Shown here: positions 48,397 through 60,649 of the stretch, piece after piece
Layout: each line of letters begins with the position of its first letter
How positions within the stretch are numbered: the first letter of the stretch is position 1
NCBI GenBank assembly: GCA_029959195.1
Contig: CP114118.1
Coordinates: 62,001 to 126,000, forward strand
Length of the DNA: 64,000 nt
DNA from: Dictyophora rubrovolvata
Taxonomy: Eukaryota; Basidiomycota; Agaricomycetes; Phallales; Phallaceae
Reading direction: 5' to 3'
Notes under the pieces: generated by a model
Told to the model about the DNA's origin: nothing
The model's database searches: none
What the model saw: the letters and a program-made list of their open reading frames with translations, nothing else
Translations under genes and position numbers: made by a program

Positions 48397-49643
48397 TCAA
48401 AAGCCTGCGCAATGTATATAAAGATCAAGAGTCTTGACTGGCTCATCCCACAAGACCTACAATAACTTTTTGAGGAAAAAAAAAATACGGGATAGAAAAA
48501 AATCATAACCCACAAAATGGTTGATACCAGGTTCTAATTTAAACGTGATGGAGTCAATACCGGCCTCCTCTGCGTCCCGCTGAACCTTCCATAGATTGTC
48601 AATACCGAATGATGCAGTCTCTGTCCCCGCCAAGTAACCTATTTTCAAATGGGGGAAAAGTTTCTGTGTACTCGGGTTGAACAGGGCCTTGCGGTACACT
48701 TTGTGAAGCTGAGCAGAAAAAGCAAGCATGATACGATATTCTACAAAGACTTCCACACCATCGTAAATTATTTCTTTCTGATCGGCCTCCGGGATATTGA
48801 AAATAGTTGGAACACGATGTGTACTTGGTAGGACGTATGACACAACGTTGAGGTCCCGGGTGCTCAAATCGCCGTGCTTGAAGTAACCTGTCGTCCACTG
48901 AATAAACGCAGGAAGGCGAAGCTCAAGAGGGATGTATTCGTCCAGGGACGGATTCCAGTTCTTTTCAGGCATAGGCAGTCCCATCATGATTGAACCAGCC
49001 TCTGAAATAGTCCAGGGTTGACGATTGTGGGGTAAGACAAGAGTCTGGGTAGGTACATATGGTAAAACGTGCATAAACATACCATGCAAAACTAGCCCTC
49101 TAATATAGCTCGTGAAAGTCGTACGAATATCCGAGGGTAGCGAGTCAGCTGTAGCTATGGTCGCATTAGCCTCTCCAACTCCAACTGACCATCCGAGAAG
49201 GATCACACCACCCTCTCGGCCTGAAATAGGTGGTATTTGTTCTTTCTCGATAAAGGAGACGACAAAACTGGCTATTTCGTGCCCACGAGTGTCTAGCCAA
49301 ATGTTCTTCTGTTCTTCGGATCCTTTATCGATGACTTCAAGTTCAGCCGGTGAATATGGTGTAGATCCAGGGTAGTTGCGACGGTTGATGGCTACAAATC
49401 GAACACCCTTGTTTGCAGCGATAGCTTGCACCCTTTTGAAAATAGCTGTATCAATGTATATCAGCTCGTATAAGAAAGCATCGTGAAGGAGGAAATGATT
49501 GATTAAAGGTGCTAACGAGCTGTGAAGCATAAGCCATGGATAGCCACTATAGTGAGATATGGTGTTTGCACTGGAGCCCCGCTATCAGTGTATGCTATTT
49601 CGGTACCAGCATCATTGACGACGAGTTTCTTGAGATCAGCCAT
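48397..49643 (-). CDS. Alpha/beta hydrolase
   Basis: Soluble alpha/beta-hydrolase of a type frequent in Agaricomycetes. Start MADLKKLVVNDAGTEIAYTD at 49643, then VAIHGLCFT (oxyanion HG), IFKRVQAIAANKGVRFVAINRRNYPGSTPYS, the nucleophile motif LLGWSVGVGEA (G-W-S-V-G), and a C-terminal catalytic histidine in PGINHF. I end it at 48397, splicing a last intron (GTGGGTTATG donor to TTATTGTAG acceptor) so that the end reads NHFVLWDEPVKTLDLYIHCAGF; unspliced, the frame would stop at 48457 after a Phe/Lys-rich tail that does not fit the family. Substrate unknown. Confidence 0.83.
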
Positions 49644-50149
49644 TGCAGAACGGGGTGGAAATAGCAGACAGTTACTATATGGCTTTGAAAGGCGAAACAG
49701 CTATTTTCGGAAACCGCCATGAACACGGAAGGCGTTTCTACGGTTTCCGAGGAGTACGAGGAGATGGATGCATTTTATTAGACCTGGTAGAGCCCCAAGC
49801 GCTTGACAATTTCATCGCGTTATTTTCGAAATGCCCGAACTTATGCGCATACATTGAAAAGTACATAAATAATAGGAATTGAACACTTCTTCAGCCGTAT
49901 TGAAGGCAATCCCACTCCCCCCAATTCCGAAAGCTCCGAGTTTAAGCTTGGAAAGAAAGCACAGACTACAATTACACGTAGTGACAAACAACCAAAACAT
50001 CTACAACATGCCTTGAAACATTGCAATAATTGTGTAGAAGCCAACAATCGGAACACAGTGTTATTATCTGTCGGCCTCTTTTCGGTAAGGTAAACGGCGT
50101 CTCTCTTTTTGTAGAGGAAAAGCAAGTCAAGTCAATTCATGTCTACAAC
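49644..50149. other. Intergenic, 506 bases
   Basis: Spacer between two minus-strand genes; nothing recognised. Confidence 0.4.
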
Positions 50150-51253
50150 TCAAGAAAAAGTCTCAGCCGCATTCGACGCGGAGTAAACTTGCGCTAGTTT
50201 TTCCACGAGCAACGGCAACTTCTCAGAGGGCACTAGCATTATCCGGCCTCTTGTGTCGTAGTCAAGTGCTTCTGGCTCCCTGCTGAGTTTGTGGGAAAAG
50301 TCGTAGTCTACTGTGTGAGACGCGAACTGGTAGAGAGGAACTAGAGCTTTGAAAATGGGATGATTCTTTTTGCCTAACTCACCTGCATGATTTGCATATC
50401 TTCGGGATGAAATGATCCGATACTTGGGTTTGTTGGTTCAGACTTTGTGTTTGAAGTGGCGCCGTCGACTTTCATTCGCTTTGACGATGGAGGGGGTATT
50501 GTATCGACCATGTCAATGTCAGTATCCAACCGAGACTGATATGTACGCGAGATAAAGAGATAATGTGAGAAAAGGAATGGTTCATTCTGGATATATGAGA
50601 TTTAGTAATATAAAAAAACACGGGATCGTCGTTATGCATGCGAACCTCGTCAACCGCCCATTGGATTTCCCGAGCTAGCATCTGATACATCGGCGGAATG
50701 ATTTCAACGGGCATATTAATCAGTCGTTCGCTGAATACAAAGCCGACATGTTTATCCGAGGAGGAAAGCAGTTCGTGGAGTGTCTTCTGGAATGAGCTCG
50801 TCGAAGCTGTTTTTTCGAGAACGTAGTTGGTTAAAGCCTTAATTGCGGGATTTTCCTATTAAAATGATAAGACAGTCCCTGAATGTGTCGAGGATTGGTG
50901 TGCTAACTAGTCACCTTATGCACAGCAAGATTAAGCACCGTCAAACAAGCATATGGATCACTGTCAATCCCATCCAGTTTTACAGTCGTTCCGATTAAAG
51001 GTTGAGAGATAATCAATTCCGTAAGGTCATGCAGGTATATATGTTCTGCATCGCCTTGGAATAGCTGCGTCAGAAGACGTTTGAGAGCAATGTAGTCTAT
51101 TGATCTAGGGTCGAAAAAATCGAAGTCAACGTTGACGATGCCGCCCTAGACATTAGACTTATTGTCAGGGAGAAGAGAGAAATTGTTAAGGCAAGTCCTG
51201 ACCGAGTCATCATCGGAATCGTCTTGCTCTGAGGCAGCGCGTTTTTTAGGCAT
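50150..51253 (-). CDS. BCP1: Bcp1/BCCIP family protein
   Basis: Nuclear protein of the p21-C-terminal-region-binding family. In yeast, Bcp1 is needed for nuclear export of the lipid kinase Mss4 and acts as chaperone for ribosomal protein Rpl23. The start MPKKRAASEQDDSDDDS at 51253 leads through an intron into GGIVNVDFDFFDPRSIDYIALKRLLTQLF, DLTELIISQPLIGTTVKLDG, DPYACLTVLNLAVHK, then GFVFSERLINMPVEIIPPMYQMLAREIQWA, and FLFSHYLFISRTYQSR. It ends YSASNAAETFS with TGA at 50150-50152. These are the core blocks of PF13862. Length near 300 residues is normal. No defect seen. Confidence 0.88.
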
Positions 51254-52735
51254 GTGCAAGCTTGGTAGTACAGCGTAGCCGCCGTAGCTGTGACAAAGTG
51301 ACTCATTGGTGTCACGTGCCTCTTTGGGAAGCGGCAAGCCACGAAGGTTTATCGCCACCCTGCAAGTAACCAGTGGACATAGCCTCAACCAGGCAGGGCT
51401 TACGCCAAGCCTTTAGATTCGAGGGAGTTGATCACCTAAATAATTACAGTATAGACCAACTACTATAACCAGAGTCACCAGAATTTGAATTGGCGCGCTT
51501 TATGGCGCGGCCTGCAACATGTAACCATGTATGTACATAACCACTAACCGGCCAGTACTATCGTCGTGATTTGGCCATTTTTGAGGAGATCTCAGTCTTG
51601 AACCTCGGCGTCGCGATTCTGAAGATCTAGACAAGTAATATGAAGTTTATTGGATTGGTCTCGGAGAGAGGAGACCGTAAAGCTTGTCGTCGCGCTCATC
51701 CGTGAAATCCGTCTCATCGATGGAGGATATTTTTGGCATCAATTGAATATCAAAGGGAAAACATATACATACTACGGAAGGGTATGTAGAAAAGTAAGCT
51801 ACTTCTATCGGCGCAAGCTCGTGTTTTATGTTTTCTTTCCCAAAGTGTTGGGAACAGGCCAAAAATGCATATACCAAATTTATCCGGAATATGAATATGA
51901 TTAGTATTTTCAGAGATTCGTTTAAACTCAAACTGAAGCGATTGATTCTTTTTGAAGATGCACTTTTCCACAAAAAAATCTAACCCGCTTCGGGGCCTAT
52001 TAGGGATTTATCATTCGTTCTCGATGAATTCGAAGTTTTGACGACCGACTGAGTTATTGAATTGAATTAAACAAAGGAATGTCAACCAACGTCCGAGGCA
52101 CCTAGTGGGCCCTATTGAACGGCGGGGTTTTTTTTTTGTTCTGTCCAATCGGATAAATCAAACAGTGGGCGTCGGCAAGGGGATTTCGTTCAAAAGGGTT
52201 TAAGTGCCAAATATTTCTGGGTTAAGCGTCTATATATATATCATCATCATCATCATCATCGTCATCATCAAAAACTAGCACTTCAGAAGTTCGAGGGTGC
52301 ATCGAAATTTGAATATGTGCAATGCTTCCAAGGCTAAGAATTAGGTTTTTTTACGAACCTTTTCGTTGTTCTCAATTCGTTGTGTTTCACGTAAAGCACA
52401 TGTACGTCGAAGTCTGATCCGAATAAAGCCATAAGCAACTCAACAACGCCGGCCCTGTGCTGAGGTTGTAAACTTGGTGTAAACATGTGACATGGATTCT
52501 GTCACACTCACCTTGCACCAATTGCACCCTTTTTGCACAATTACTTAAGCAAATAAGCGTGGCAAAGGCGTCTTTCAGTCGGGCATCTTCCTCCACGTCT
52601 GTTCATCTCATCTGTTCTCCCCCAACTTTCCCTTTCCCTCCTCCTCCTTGATCCCCCCTTCTCCTCCTTCTCCTCCTTCTCTTCCGTACCACTCTTTCGC
52701 TTAGCCTGTCTTTATCTGCACATTCCTTTACGACA
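51254..52735. other. Intergenic, 1.5 kb, with simple repeats
   Basis: Contains a TA/ATC microsatellite at about 52232-52270 and a strongly pyrimidine-rich tract (CTCCTCCTT units, 52618-52683) just before the next gene, typical of a fungal 5' region. No gene seen. Confidence 0.5.
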
Positions 52736-54218
52736 ATGAAATTTCCTCTGGCGTTGTCTTTGATTTTAGTCTTGAGTTGGGCTGCGATGGACGTATTTTC
52801 GTTAACTCTGCACACACATCCCAAGTTGTCATCGAGAAATTACCGACGAATTCCAGCTTCCCAGTTGTAAGAAGAAAAAGCTCCTTTTCTATCGGATTTT
52901 ATCGCTCAAAGTGCTGATATGATGTCCCACCTGTTTTCAGCGAAGGGAAGGTGGATCGCGTGCGTCTGCGCCCAACACCTCAAGTTGCGGGGGGGTAAGT
53001 CTGAAAATATTATGCTTTTTTTAACGATCAAAATACTCAGCAAACAATAGCAAACGCTCCCTACTCTTTCCTCGAGCCGACTCATGCGAATCCACTGTCC
53101 CACAGCCCCTCTTGATAGGCGTTGTACTAGGCATATTTGGAACGCTTTTCATTCAAGGATTCGTACTCGTCCTGTTCAGGATGTATCACAAGAATCAAGA
53201 ACTTCGAAACAAAGCCAATGGCTTGCATCATCCACATTATCACCTTCATCACCAGTATCCCCATGGTCAAATACCTCTCCCGTCTTCTCCAGTGGACTTC
53301 AGACATTTGGAACACATTGCGACGTCCCATTCACTCAGTTCCAACTCATGTGCGTTGATTTTTTTGTCAGGTTTAAAGAAAAAACTCACCCTCCATTTTT
53401 CTTTTACAGCTGCCATGAGCAGCACGGCAGGTCTCCTTCGTATAGCCCATCGCCGCCCTGACGGGTCCTGGGCATTCACAGAAGCGGATTCGAATTCCCG
53501 CTCAGACGCACGCTCAGAAATAAGCAGTATATCGCCATTCGCCACACCACTTGCCACACCTAGTACTCATAGGTTCCCGCCTTTACCGTCCCCACGGGGG
53601 GTGCCCAGTGTACCACACTCTGTTTCTGTAGGACCGCGCATGTCCATGGAGACTATCAATAGCGTACCAGGCGGGTATGAGAAGAGTGTGTATAGCGCGC
53701 AGACCCACAACACCTATACCCACATTAATACCAATACCCATACGCCTGCGCCTTCCATCTCCCGCTCCGCACATTCGCACGCCTATACTACTCCTCGCAA
53801 TTCTTCCATCCATCCCGCTCAGTCCGTATCTGTCTCCACATCGGTGGCTGGGGCTCCTCTACCGTCACCGTCGTCTAGCGGCAAGCAACAATTTCATATT
53901 CAAAATTTGCCGCCCACGTCACCCCCGCCTCCGATGCCTTTACCACCTTTGCCAGCTGGGAGTATGAGGTCTGAGCAATCTATTGATACTCGATCGCAGT
54001 CTCAAGTTGAGGTTGAATCGGATGCACAAACGGAGACACAGTCGAGTTCGCGTAGGATGTTAGACGAGGATGTAACGAGTACTAGAACTGGTCCGCCGGC
54101 GTATGATGCTTATATTCCTACGTGGAGGGAGCAACAGCAAATGCAGAGTATGCCGCCTTTACCGCCTTTGCCAGCTGGTCCACACGGATTTCCAGTTGAG
54201 AAGCAACGACGGAATTAA
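52736..54218 (+). CDS. Single-pass membrane protein with PPxY motif and Pro-rich tail
   Basis: Not assigned to a family. Signal peptide MKFPLALSLILVLSWAAM, a short outside part with a KR dibasic site (VAGGKRSLLFPRADS), one membrane helix (LLIGVVLGIFGTLFIQGFVLVLF), then a long Ser/Thr/Pro-rich cytoplasmic tail. Near the end lies GPPAYDAY, a PPxY match, which in fungi is the docking site for Rsp5/Nedd4-type ubiquitin ligases; regulation by endocytosis is inference. PPLPPLPAG occurs twice (about residues 270 and 345 of the tail frame). Introns near 52868-52940 and 52997-53056 are canonical. A possible 60-base intron at 53351-53410 is a multiple of three without a stop, so it could be retained. 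Topology resembles Wsc/Mid2-like sensors, but no cysteine-rich domain is seen. Confidence 0.75.
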
Positions 54219-56655
54219 AAAAAAAAAAAAACAAACAAATTTTTAAACAAAATGGAAACTAAAGAACACAGTGGGGCTGTCAGTGTACAAAAAATCCATA
54301 CAAAGCTTATGTTCATTGTTTTTAGCCCTATTTATTCTGGGTTTCCCCTTTCATATTCATTTCGTCTTTCTTACTTTCTTTTTTTCCCTCTTTTTCTGTG
54401 TGCATTGTAACGAGAACTCATTCCGTATCTAGCCTTTTCTCCCAACCCCATCCCTATCCGCCCTATGAACTAGATCAGAGACTATCTATGCATCTTATAC
54501 AATACTCGAGCTTGGGTGTAATTCAAGCTCTCGTCATCTAATCTTCCCTACTTCCTCACCTCCCTCTCTCCGTCCTCCATTGTTACAAAAGTGAGTTAGT
54601 TGCTATCTAACTAAACCCTTTGTGTATCATCATTATTATCACTTACTACTATGGACAATAACGTGTTATATACTCATTGGCGATTCTCAATACACACGGT
54701 CCTTACTCGCAATCTATTTCCAGTAATTCGGTTTTTTTTTCGTTACACTGTCGTTAGCTTTTGTTTATCATCATTCATGTTTACCAGTCTCATCAACGAT
54801 CGCGCACCTTTACTTGTACATGTCCGCAGTTGCGAGATATCTTTTCCGCTTATACGCTAGATCTCACTTACGTATATATATTAATGATATTCACCCTCAT
54901 ATCTAAATCGCTCACACGGTGTTTTCTTTCTGATCGCCGGAGCTATGAAGCTAGCAGCGCTGGTAGCTCAAGCTGAGCTGAGACTTCAATTGTGTTGAGG
55001 TTGCAAACAAGCTCAACTCAGAAGAGATATATCTTCATTTTTATATACACTTCTAGCGCTCCACAAATCCCAGTATCCATAACCTTTTGGAGCTGGGCGC
55101 GGTGTTGTAGTTACATAGTCTGATTCTCAAAATAATGATGTCAATGGGCTTTGGATAGACTGGACGTTCTGTCATCTCGACTTAGGTGGAGCGAGCTAGT
55201 TTTTTTTTTTTAAGGTTAATCTGTTTACTTTATATTTAGATTGATGGTGCGCCTGAACCTGTAGAGATATCTAATGACGATGAGATACTGACAATTAAAC
55301 AAACACTTTAATTGGCATAGCCTGTCATCGACAATGTCATCATTGGCACTGCCGCGGCAGTGCAAGAGCCAATCAACTTGATGCGAACAAAATCTCATAA
55401 CTTAAACTTCAAACACGATAAGTAATTAGACAGTTTGAACTGGCGGCAGCCGTGGCAACCAGCTCCCTCGGCCATTCCAATCTCCGAAGTTTCCACAAAT
55501 TTTTCTCAAAAGAACCCAAAAGCGTGGGTTTCGAAATTCAGATCTTTAAATTCTAATGATATATTTTGATATTCTGTCAGAAGTCGAAGTTTGCAGCTTG
55601 AAGGTTCGCGGGTCTGAGCCCCGCACTGTCGGAGTCGGTTATATCGACAGCTGTGATGCATGATGCATCATATGCGATGCCAGTGAAGTGTCTTTTTTAC
55701 TCTTCTTCTCTTCTTCGGGCGCTGTTTTGTCGATCGCTAAGCGATATCATCGTCAGTTGATTGAGTGCCGTATAGTCGGCGTCGGGTTTAAATTGTCTAC
55801 AAAAGTGGGCGCATTTTTTTCACCTAACTTGCATACTTTGAACCTGGTAATCAAAGCCTCGAGACTAATGAGATGATAATATACGGAGAAAAATGAATTG
55901 AAAATTGACAGATGTCAGAGGCATATACTTCGGGGAACAATGGTTTGGTGTCTGCTTTGACTCAACAAAGCTCACAATAGGGAGCTCGGCGTGCCTACAA
56001 ACAAAATGGGCCGCTTGAATAAGTTACCCTTATATTTTGTACTTGCAGCCATCGATGTTTTTTCACACTGCTGATGATACTAGGTAGCGCCCAGACTCAC
56101 CATCACTGGCAGCACGCTCGAGCAGATAATTCACTCTTCTATCATCTTTCCTTATCATTCAGTTTTTCATTCCCACCCATTTCCTTTGTTTTTACTTTTC
56201 ATTTATCATAACGTAGCTAGTCATACATCGCAACTAATAAACTCTTGCCCCGAATCCGCCTAGCAAGGAGCCCGCGCACCCGGCGGTCTTCTGTTCCGCG
56301 ACGTTCCGAGCATAGCTCACCCCCCAACCTACCACGAATTCCATCACGGAGAGCGAGACGAGGCAGGACGTCCAGGGTGGGAATTTATACATGATTCGGC
56401 ATTGTAGGGACACAAGTCTGTCGTCGCACGGAAGGGCTCGACGGATTTTTTTGCAAGGAAGATTGTCTAACACCCCAATCACAGGGCATTAAACGAATTA
56501 GAATTGTACATAATATACAGACTTCCATGAAGACCTCTCCCAACTCAGTGTCGATCGAGTTGACGTAAAACAGTGATTCTATTCATATTTGCCGAAAATG
56601 TCAGAGATACTTGAGAAATTCGTAGTGAATGTTGTTTCAACTATTAGAAAGCCAG
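54219..56655. other. Intergenic, 2.4 kb
   Basis: Begins with an A-rich stretch right after the stop. No gene supported: 56234-56482 (-) is an open frame of 82 codons without motifs. A tRNA T-arm-like hairpin lies near 55597-55613 but has no other tRNA arm. Confidence 0.4.
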
Positions 56656-57621
56656 TCATTGAGGCTTTGTTATAAACTCCTCAACACGCTTCTTGAACCC
56701 TGCAGGGTCGTTCAAATGAGGGAAAGGGGTGTCTGGTTTCTCTCTATAGTACCAACAAACAAGTTAGGTTTCAATCTCGTGAATACTTAACATTGACTTG
56801 CACCCCGAGGAACTCAACTAATGGCTCCCAGCCTTGGCTAATTTCATATACAAGGAGTTTATCAGCAGGAATGACACCTTTCACACGCTCATTGTGGCGT
56901 ATAAGTTCAGCACGCGTGTCTGTACGCAGCCTGTCTTGATGATAACGGCCTAAATCCATAAGAAAGTCATTTTCAAAGTTCATCGGTAGATTTGTGGGAT
57001 AAGCACGGGCCATGCATTTCGACAATGCTCCATCTATGCAATGCGCCTATAAATGAATTGGTGTCTGTGGGGGGTTCAAAACCCTCATGAGAGCCGAGAA
57101 TAGTAGCCCTCATGCTGGCTTCCCATGTAGCGGGATCTCGAGTTGTCTATGAAGCAGTAACTCTTTCATGTATGCTGTCAATGGAAGAATGTTTGGATAG
57201 TTTTTACCAAGATGAACTTTGAGTCGGGATAAGCTTCGTATAATTTGTCATAAAACATAGCAGCAGGTAGATCCAGCACGGAATTGTAGTCTTTTAAGAG
57301 AGCACGTATGTCGTCAATTGTGGCCGAACCTAGTTTGGAGTCATTCGTGGACTCGCTCAATGTAGCTGTAAATGTCATTACCTTGTCCCAGATTATACCA
57401 CGTATTAATTTCATTTGCATCTTGATTCTTGAGTATTACAACCATATGATAGCATGGTCCAAATCCGAGCTGGTCCAAAGCAGCCATCAAACTCGTAGTC
57501 TGGGTATGAGATAGCAATTAATACGACAAAAAAGAGTGAATATGGGCAGCGTATGACACACGCCTGTTCGACCCAGTCCTAGGCATATGACTTTTGGGTT
57601 TGGTAGCGATTCGACATTCAT
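56656..57621 (-). CDS. Sulfotransferase-like P-loop protein, copy 1
   Basis: Member of the fungal Sulfotransfer_4-type family (P-loop NTPase fold); true sulfotransferase activity is not established for most members. It begins MNVESLPNPKVICLGLGRTG, the P-loop, continuing TTSLMAALDQLGFGPCYHM, then SATIDDIRALLKDYNSVLDLPAAMFYDKLYEAYPDSKFIL, TTRDPATWEASMRAT, RHNERVKGVIPADKLLVYEISQGWEPLVEFLGV, and EKPDTPFPHLNDPAGFKKRVEEFITKPQ. Two junctions need GC donors: GGGGT|GCAAGT near 56804, a strong GC-type site, and a weaker ATGCATG|GCCCGT near 57014, where copy 2 has GT. If the weak one is not spliced the gene would be broken. The start at 57621 sits just before the P-loop; the frame stays open upstream to 57819. 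Confidence 0.7.
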
Positions 57622-58326
57622 GCCGGTTTCTAACTCTTGGAGGGGACGGTAAGGGGCAAAAGCAACTTGATTTGGAGGTCTGTCGAGGCTTAAATAAATA
57701 TTATCTCGGCTAAGTAGCATCATTACTAAAAAATTGTACCATTTGAATTGATCAATTGATGGGTATTTGTCACTGGAAGCTGTAAAATGGTTGTTGAGAG
57801 CCTGTCCCGGTGCGAACAAAAGACGTACTGGAATCGAAATCGACTTACGAGAATGACAACGTCAATGTTGTAGACGATTAAAAAGTTGGCGCATAGCTGT
57901 TTCTCTATAGATCGAGGGGATAGACAATGTGCACACGGTGGAATTTGAAAAAGGCAACGTGACTGGGAAAAACGTCGGTCACATCCTTGGGAGACTGATA
58001 AATATCTCGAAAATTGTCGTCTATGTAGAATATCTGACTCACAATAATCCATATTGCCGAGACATCTTGACACCTGCCAGTGGTTCAAATTAAACCGTTC
58101 AATGGCAATTGCAAAGGAGGCCGGCCACGCAGGTTTGGTCGAGCTCATGGAGCATAACGCCGTACGATTTCCCCCCGTCATAACGCACTCGTCCAGCAAA
58201 GTATTCATAGCCACAAGCAATAAATATCATCTGACTCAAAGACGAAAGAAAAAAGAGGAATTTATCATTGAAAACGGCAGTGTACATAGATGTTACATTT
58301 TGGATCTCCGATATAATACATCTATC
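57622..58326. other. Intergenic, 705 bases
   Basis: Upstream region of sulfotransferase-like copy 1. Nothing else recognised. Confidence 0.4.
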
Positions 58327-58854
58327 TTAAAGTTCACGCTCAGCTAACAACTCTCCTGCACATCCATCGCACATAGGTTCATCCGGAGACGGTCTCAAAT
58401 TTCCATTTTCCACAGCATGCTTGCGAGTAGGCTGCCGACATACTGTACAAATGAACCAAGCGTGTTTTCCCCTCGGTTCCACAACGGGACCCATCGGGTC
58501 GTGCTCGGGAATAGTCCGGTCGTTGTCAGCTTTCGAGCTCTTTCTCAAGTCCTTCCGCTGCTTGAATGATTTCCGTTTCTGTAAAAAGTTGCGAGCAGCG
58601 TGCTTGCTGCGCTCCCAAAGTGTTGGTTTGTGGTCTGGATGGATATCTGGAAGACTTTTGCGTAAATGTGGGTGCATTGAGAGATATGGACAACGGTTGG
58701 ATTGGTTGTTCTGTGCATCGTAATCTGTCATTTCAGTGTGATGTGTTTCCAAAGGACCGTTCTGGATGGTCCTCGGACGAGCGTGGAGTACTCTGGGTGC
58801 GTGGTAGGCCTGAGTGGCTTGAGAAGATTTGTTGGTGTTAGCGTTGCACTTCAT
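58327..58854 (-). CDS. Small basic protein with paired CxxC motifs
   Basis: Single-exon frame of 175 residues, family not recognised. The N-terminal two thirds are polar and basic (ERSKHAARNFLQKRKSFKQRKDLRKSSK). The C-terminus has CTVCRQP, then about 24 residues later CDGCAGELL: four cysteines with CxxC...CxxC spacing, a likely zinc ribbon. No signal peptide. It lies between two sulfotransferase-like genes in the same orientation, with no evident link to them. The open frame and motif support a gene, but intron absence makes the case weaker. Confidence 0.55.
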   Translation of the reverse strand: MKCNANTNKSSQATQAYHAPRVLHARPRTIQNGPLETHHTEMTDYDAQNNQSNRCPYLSMHPHLRKSLPDIHPDHKPTLWERSKHAARNFLQKRKSFKQRKDLRKSSKADNDRTIPEHDPMGPVVEPRGKHAWFICTVCRQPTRKHAVENGNLRPSPDEPMCDGCAGELLAEREL

Positions 58855-59649
58855 AATAAAGTTGGGATAATGCGATGAAAATTGAAGTGGAGGAGATTGC
58901 GTCGCAGTAGCTGGTGATGGAGTTGTGTGGTCTGGTGGTTGAGATTTCTAAGGAAGGTTTTTATATGTACTGAGGGGGTTGACATGGACGTTCGGACTGG
59001 TTCGAAGGATGGTCCGTCCATTTTGTATACCACCAAGGGGGTTGTAAGCTGAAGTTCGGTTGCGGACGTCGGAAATGGTCAACATATTCGTTATATGATC
59101 GTCCACTTTTCGCAATAATAGAATGACGTTGAAAATGGATGACTGGATAATATTAAAAGGTTATAGGTCTGGTAAAAGGCGCGTCATGTACGCTGCCATG
59201 CTGATTACCCGCATCGAGTATCGGTTCTGGCTTTGGTTTTGATGTTAGCAATAGAATTTACACCTTGTTTCGAATAAGTGTACAAGTATTTGAAAATTAG
59301 TACTCGAGTGAACAATGGCATCAAGTCTCGAAGTCAACTCAGTTGAGACGATGAAATTCTAGTTTCAAGTTATTGAACGTGCAAATTAATTAAGTCGTTA
59401 ATGACTTGATATATGGTGCAATCAGTAAACTGTGGAAAAAGGTGGGAATATTATTGAGGCTCACTCTTATGATTCCAAATCCGTGAAGCGTATCGTGGTT
59501 GAATTAATTTCCATGCATGATAAAGAAACAAGGAAGCACCAGTAGAAATATACGGACAAGAGAAGGAAAATAAGCCTAAAACACGTTCTTATTGACATAT
59601 GAAATCTGCATAGTGACAGAGCATTGTTGACGAAGATAGAAAAAACTCT
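58855..59649. other. Intergenic, 795 bases
   Basis: Nothing recognised. Confidence 0.4.
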
Positions 59650-60649
59650 TTATGCAGAACTTTCGTCCTTTTCAAGTTGCAGATTTACCGGGCCTCCATT
59701 CTCAATATATCCGAAGACAAGATTCTGGAATTGTGCGGTGTCCATCACATGAGGAAACGGAATATCTGGTTTCGTGCTGAAAAAAAATCAATCTTGGCTT
59801 CAAGTTATGTACGACATAGGACCAGCAAACGCACACTCCGAGGAAGTTGGCCAAGGGTTCCCATCCTTGGGTGACCTCATATACGAGCAATTTATCAGCA
59901 GGAATAAGATCTTTCACGCGCTGATTGTGACGGATTATTTCTCCTTGCGTATCCGAGTACAATTTGTTTTGATGGTAGCGGCCTTGGCAACAAATGCGTT
60001 ATCGATGAGTGTTAGATTATGGACAACGATAAACGTAAACATACTTTCCATTTCAACAGTAAGCCATCTAATCGTTGCACTCATGAGTGGGTTAACACCG
60101 CCTCGTTCTTTGAACCTCTTTAGGCCTTCTAAAACAGTAGCTCTCATGCTAGTTTCCCACTTGGAGGGGTCGCGAACTGTCTGTGTTGTAGACAGATAAA
60201 ATAAAGGTACGTGGAAATAAATCACATAAAAAACGAACCAAAATAAACTTTGCATCAGGGTAAGCTTCGTATAGTTTATCATAATGGATGGCAGCGGGAT
60301 AGTCCAGAACTGAATTGTAATCCTTGAGAATTTCTCGCAGATCATCAAGCGTACCCGAGCCTATAGTTATAAAACTCAATCACTGAGAAAACCCTGAGTC
60401 CGTGTGTGTCGACAATACCTTGACCCAAATTATACCATGCGTTAATTTCGTCTGGATCTGACTTGGACAGGACCACTTTCATGTGATAGCATGGTCCAAA
60501 TCCGAGGTGTTCCAAAGCGGCCATCATGCTAGAGGTCTATGTATGAAGAATTAAAAAATTACAATAACTGTTGGTGGCCTGTAAGCCAAACGTACGCCTG
60601 TTCGACCCAATCCTAGACATATCACTTTGGGTTTCGAACACGAGCTCAT
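59650..60649 (-). CDS. Sulfotransferase-like P-loop protein, copy 2
   Basis: Paralogue of copy 1 with all junctions canonical. MSSCSKPKVICLGLGRTG gives the P-loop, continued after an intron by TSSMMAALEHLGFGPCYHMKVVL, DEINAWYNLGQG, SGTLDDLREILKDYNSVLDYPAAIHYDKLYEAYPDAKFIL, TVRDPSKWETSMRAT, RWLTVEME, RYHQNKLYSDTQGEIIRHNQRVKDLIPADKLLVYEVTQGWEPLANFLGV and TKPDIPFPHVMDTAQFQNLVFGYIENGG, ending KDESSA with TAA at 59650-59652. All family motifs are present. It is the most intact of the three tandem copies. Confidence 0.83.

Noticed and set aside
42073-51253. Esterase, FMO and hydrolase as a specialised-metabolite cluster
   Set aside because: No polyketide, peptide or terpene synthase, no transporter or regulator nearby, and housekeeping Bcp1 is in the run.
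55580-55640. tRNA-like T-arm (GCGGG...CCCGC)
   Set aside because: Loop is TCTGAGC, not TTCRANY, and no D-arm, anticodon arm or acceptor stem fits.
56234-56482. 82-codon minus-strand frame before the sulfotransferase-like array
   Set aside because: No similarity recognised; cysteine-rich by chance.
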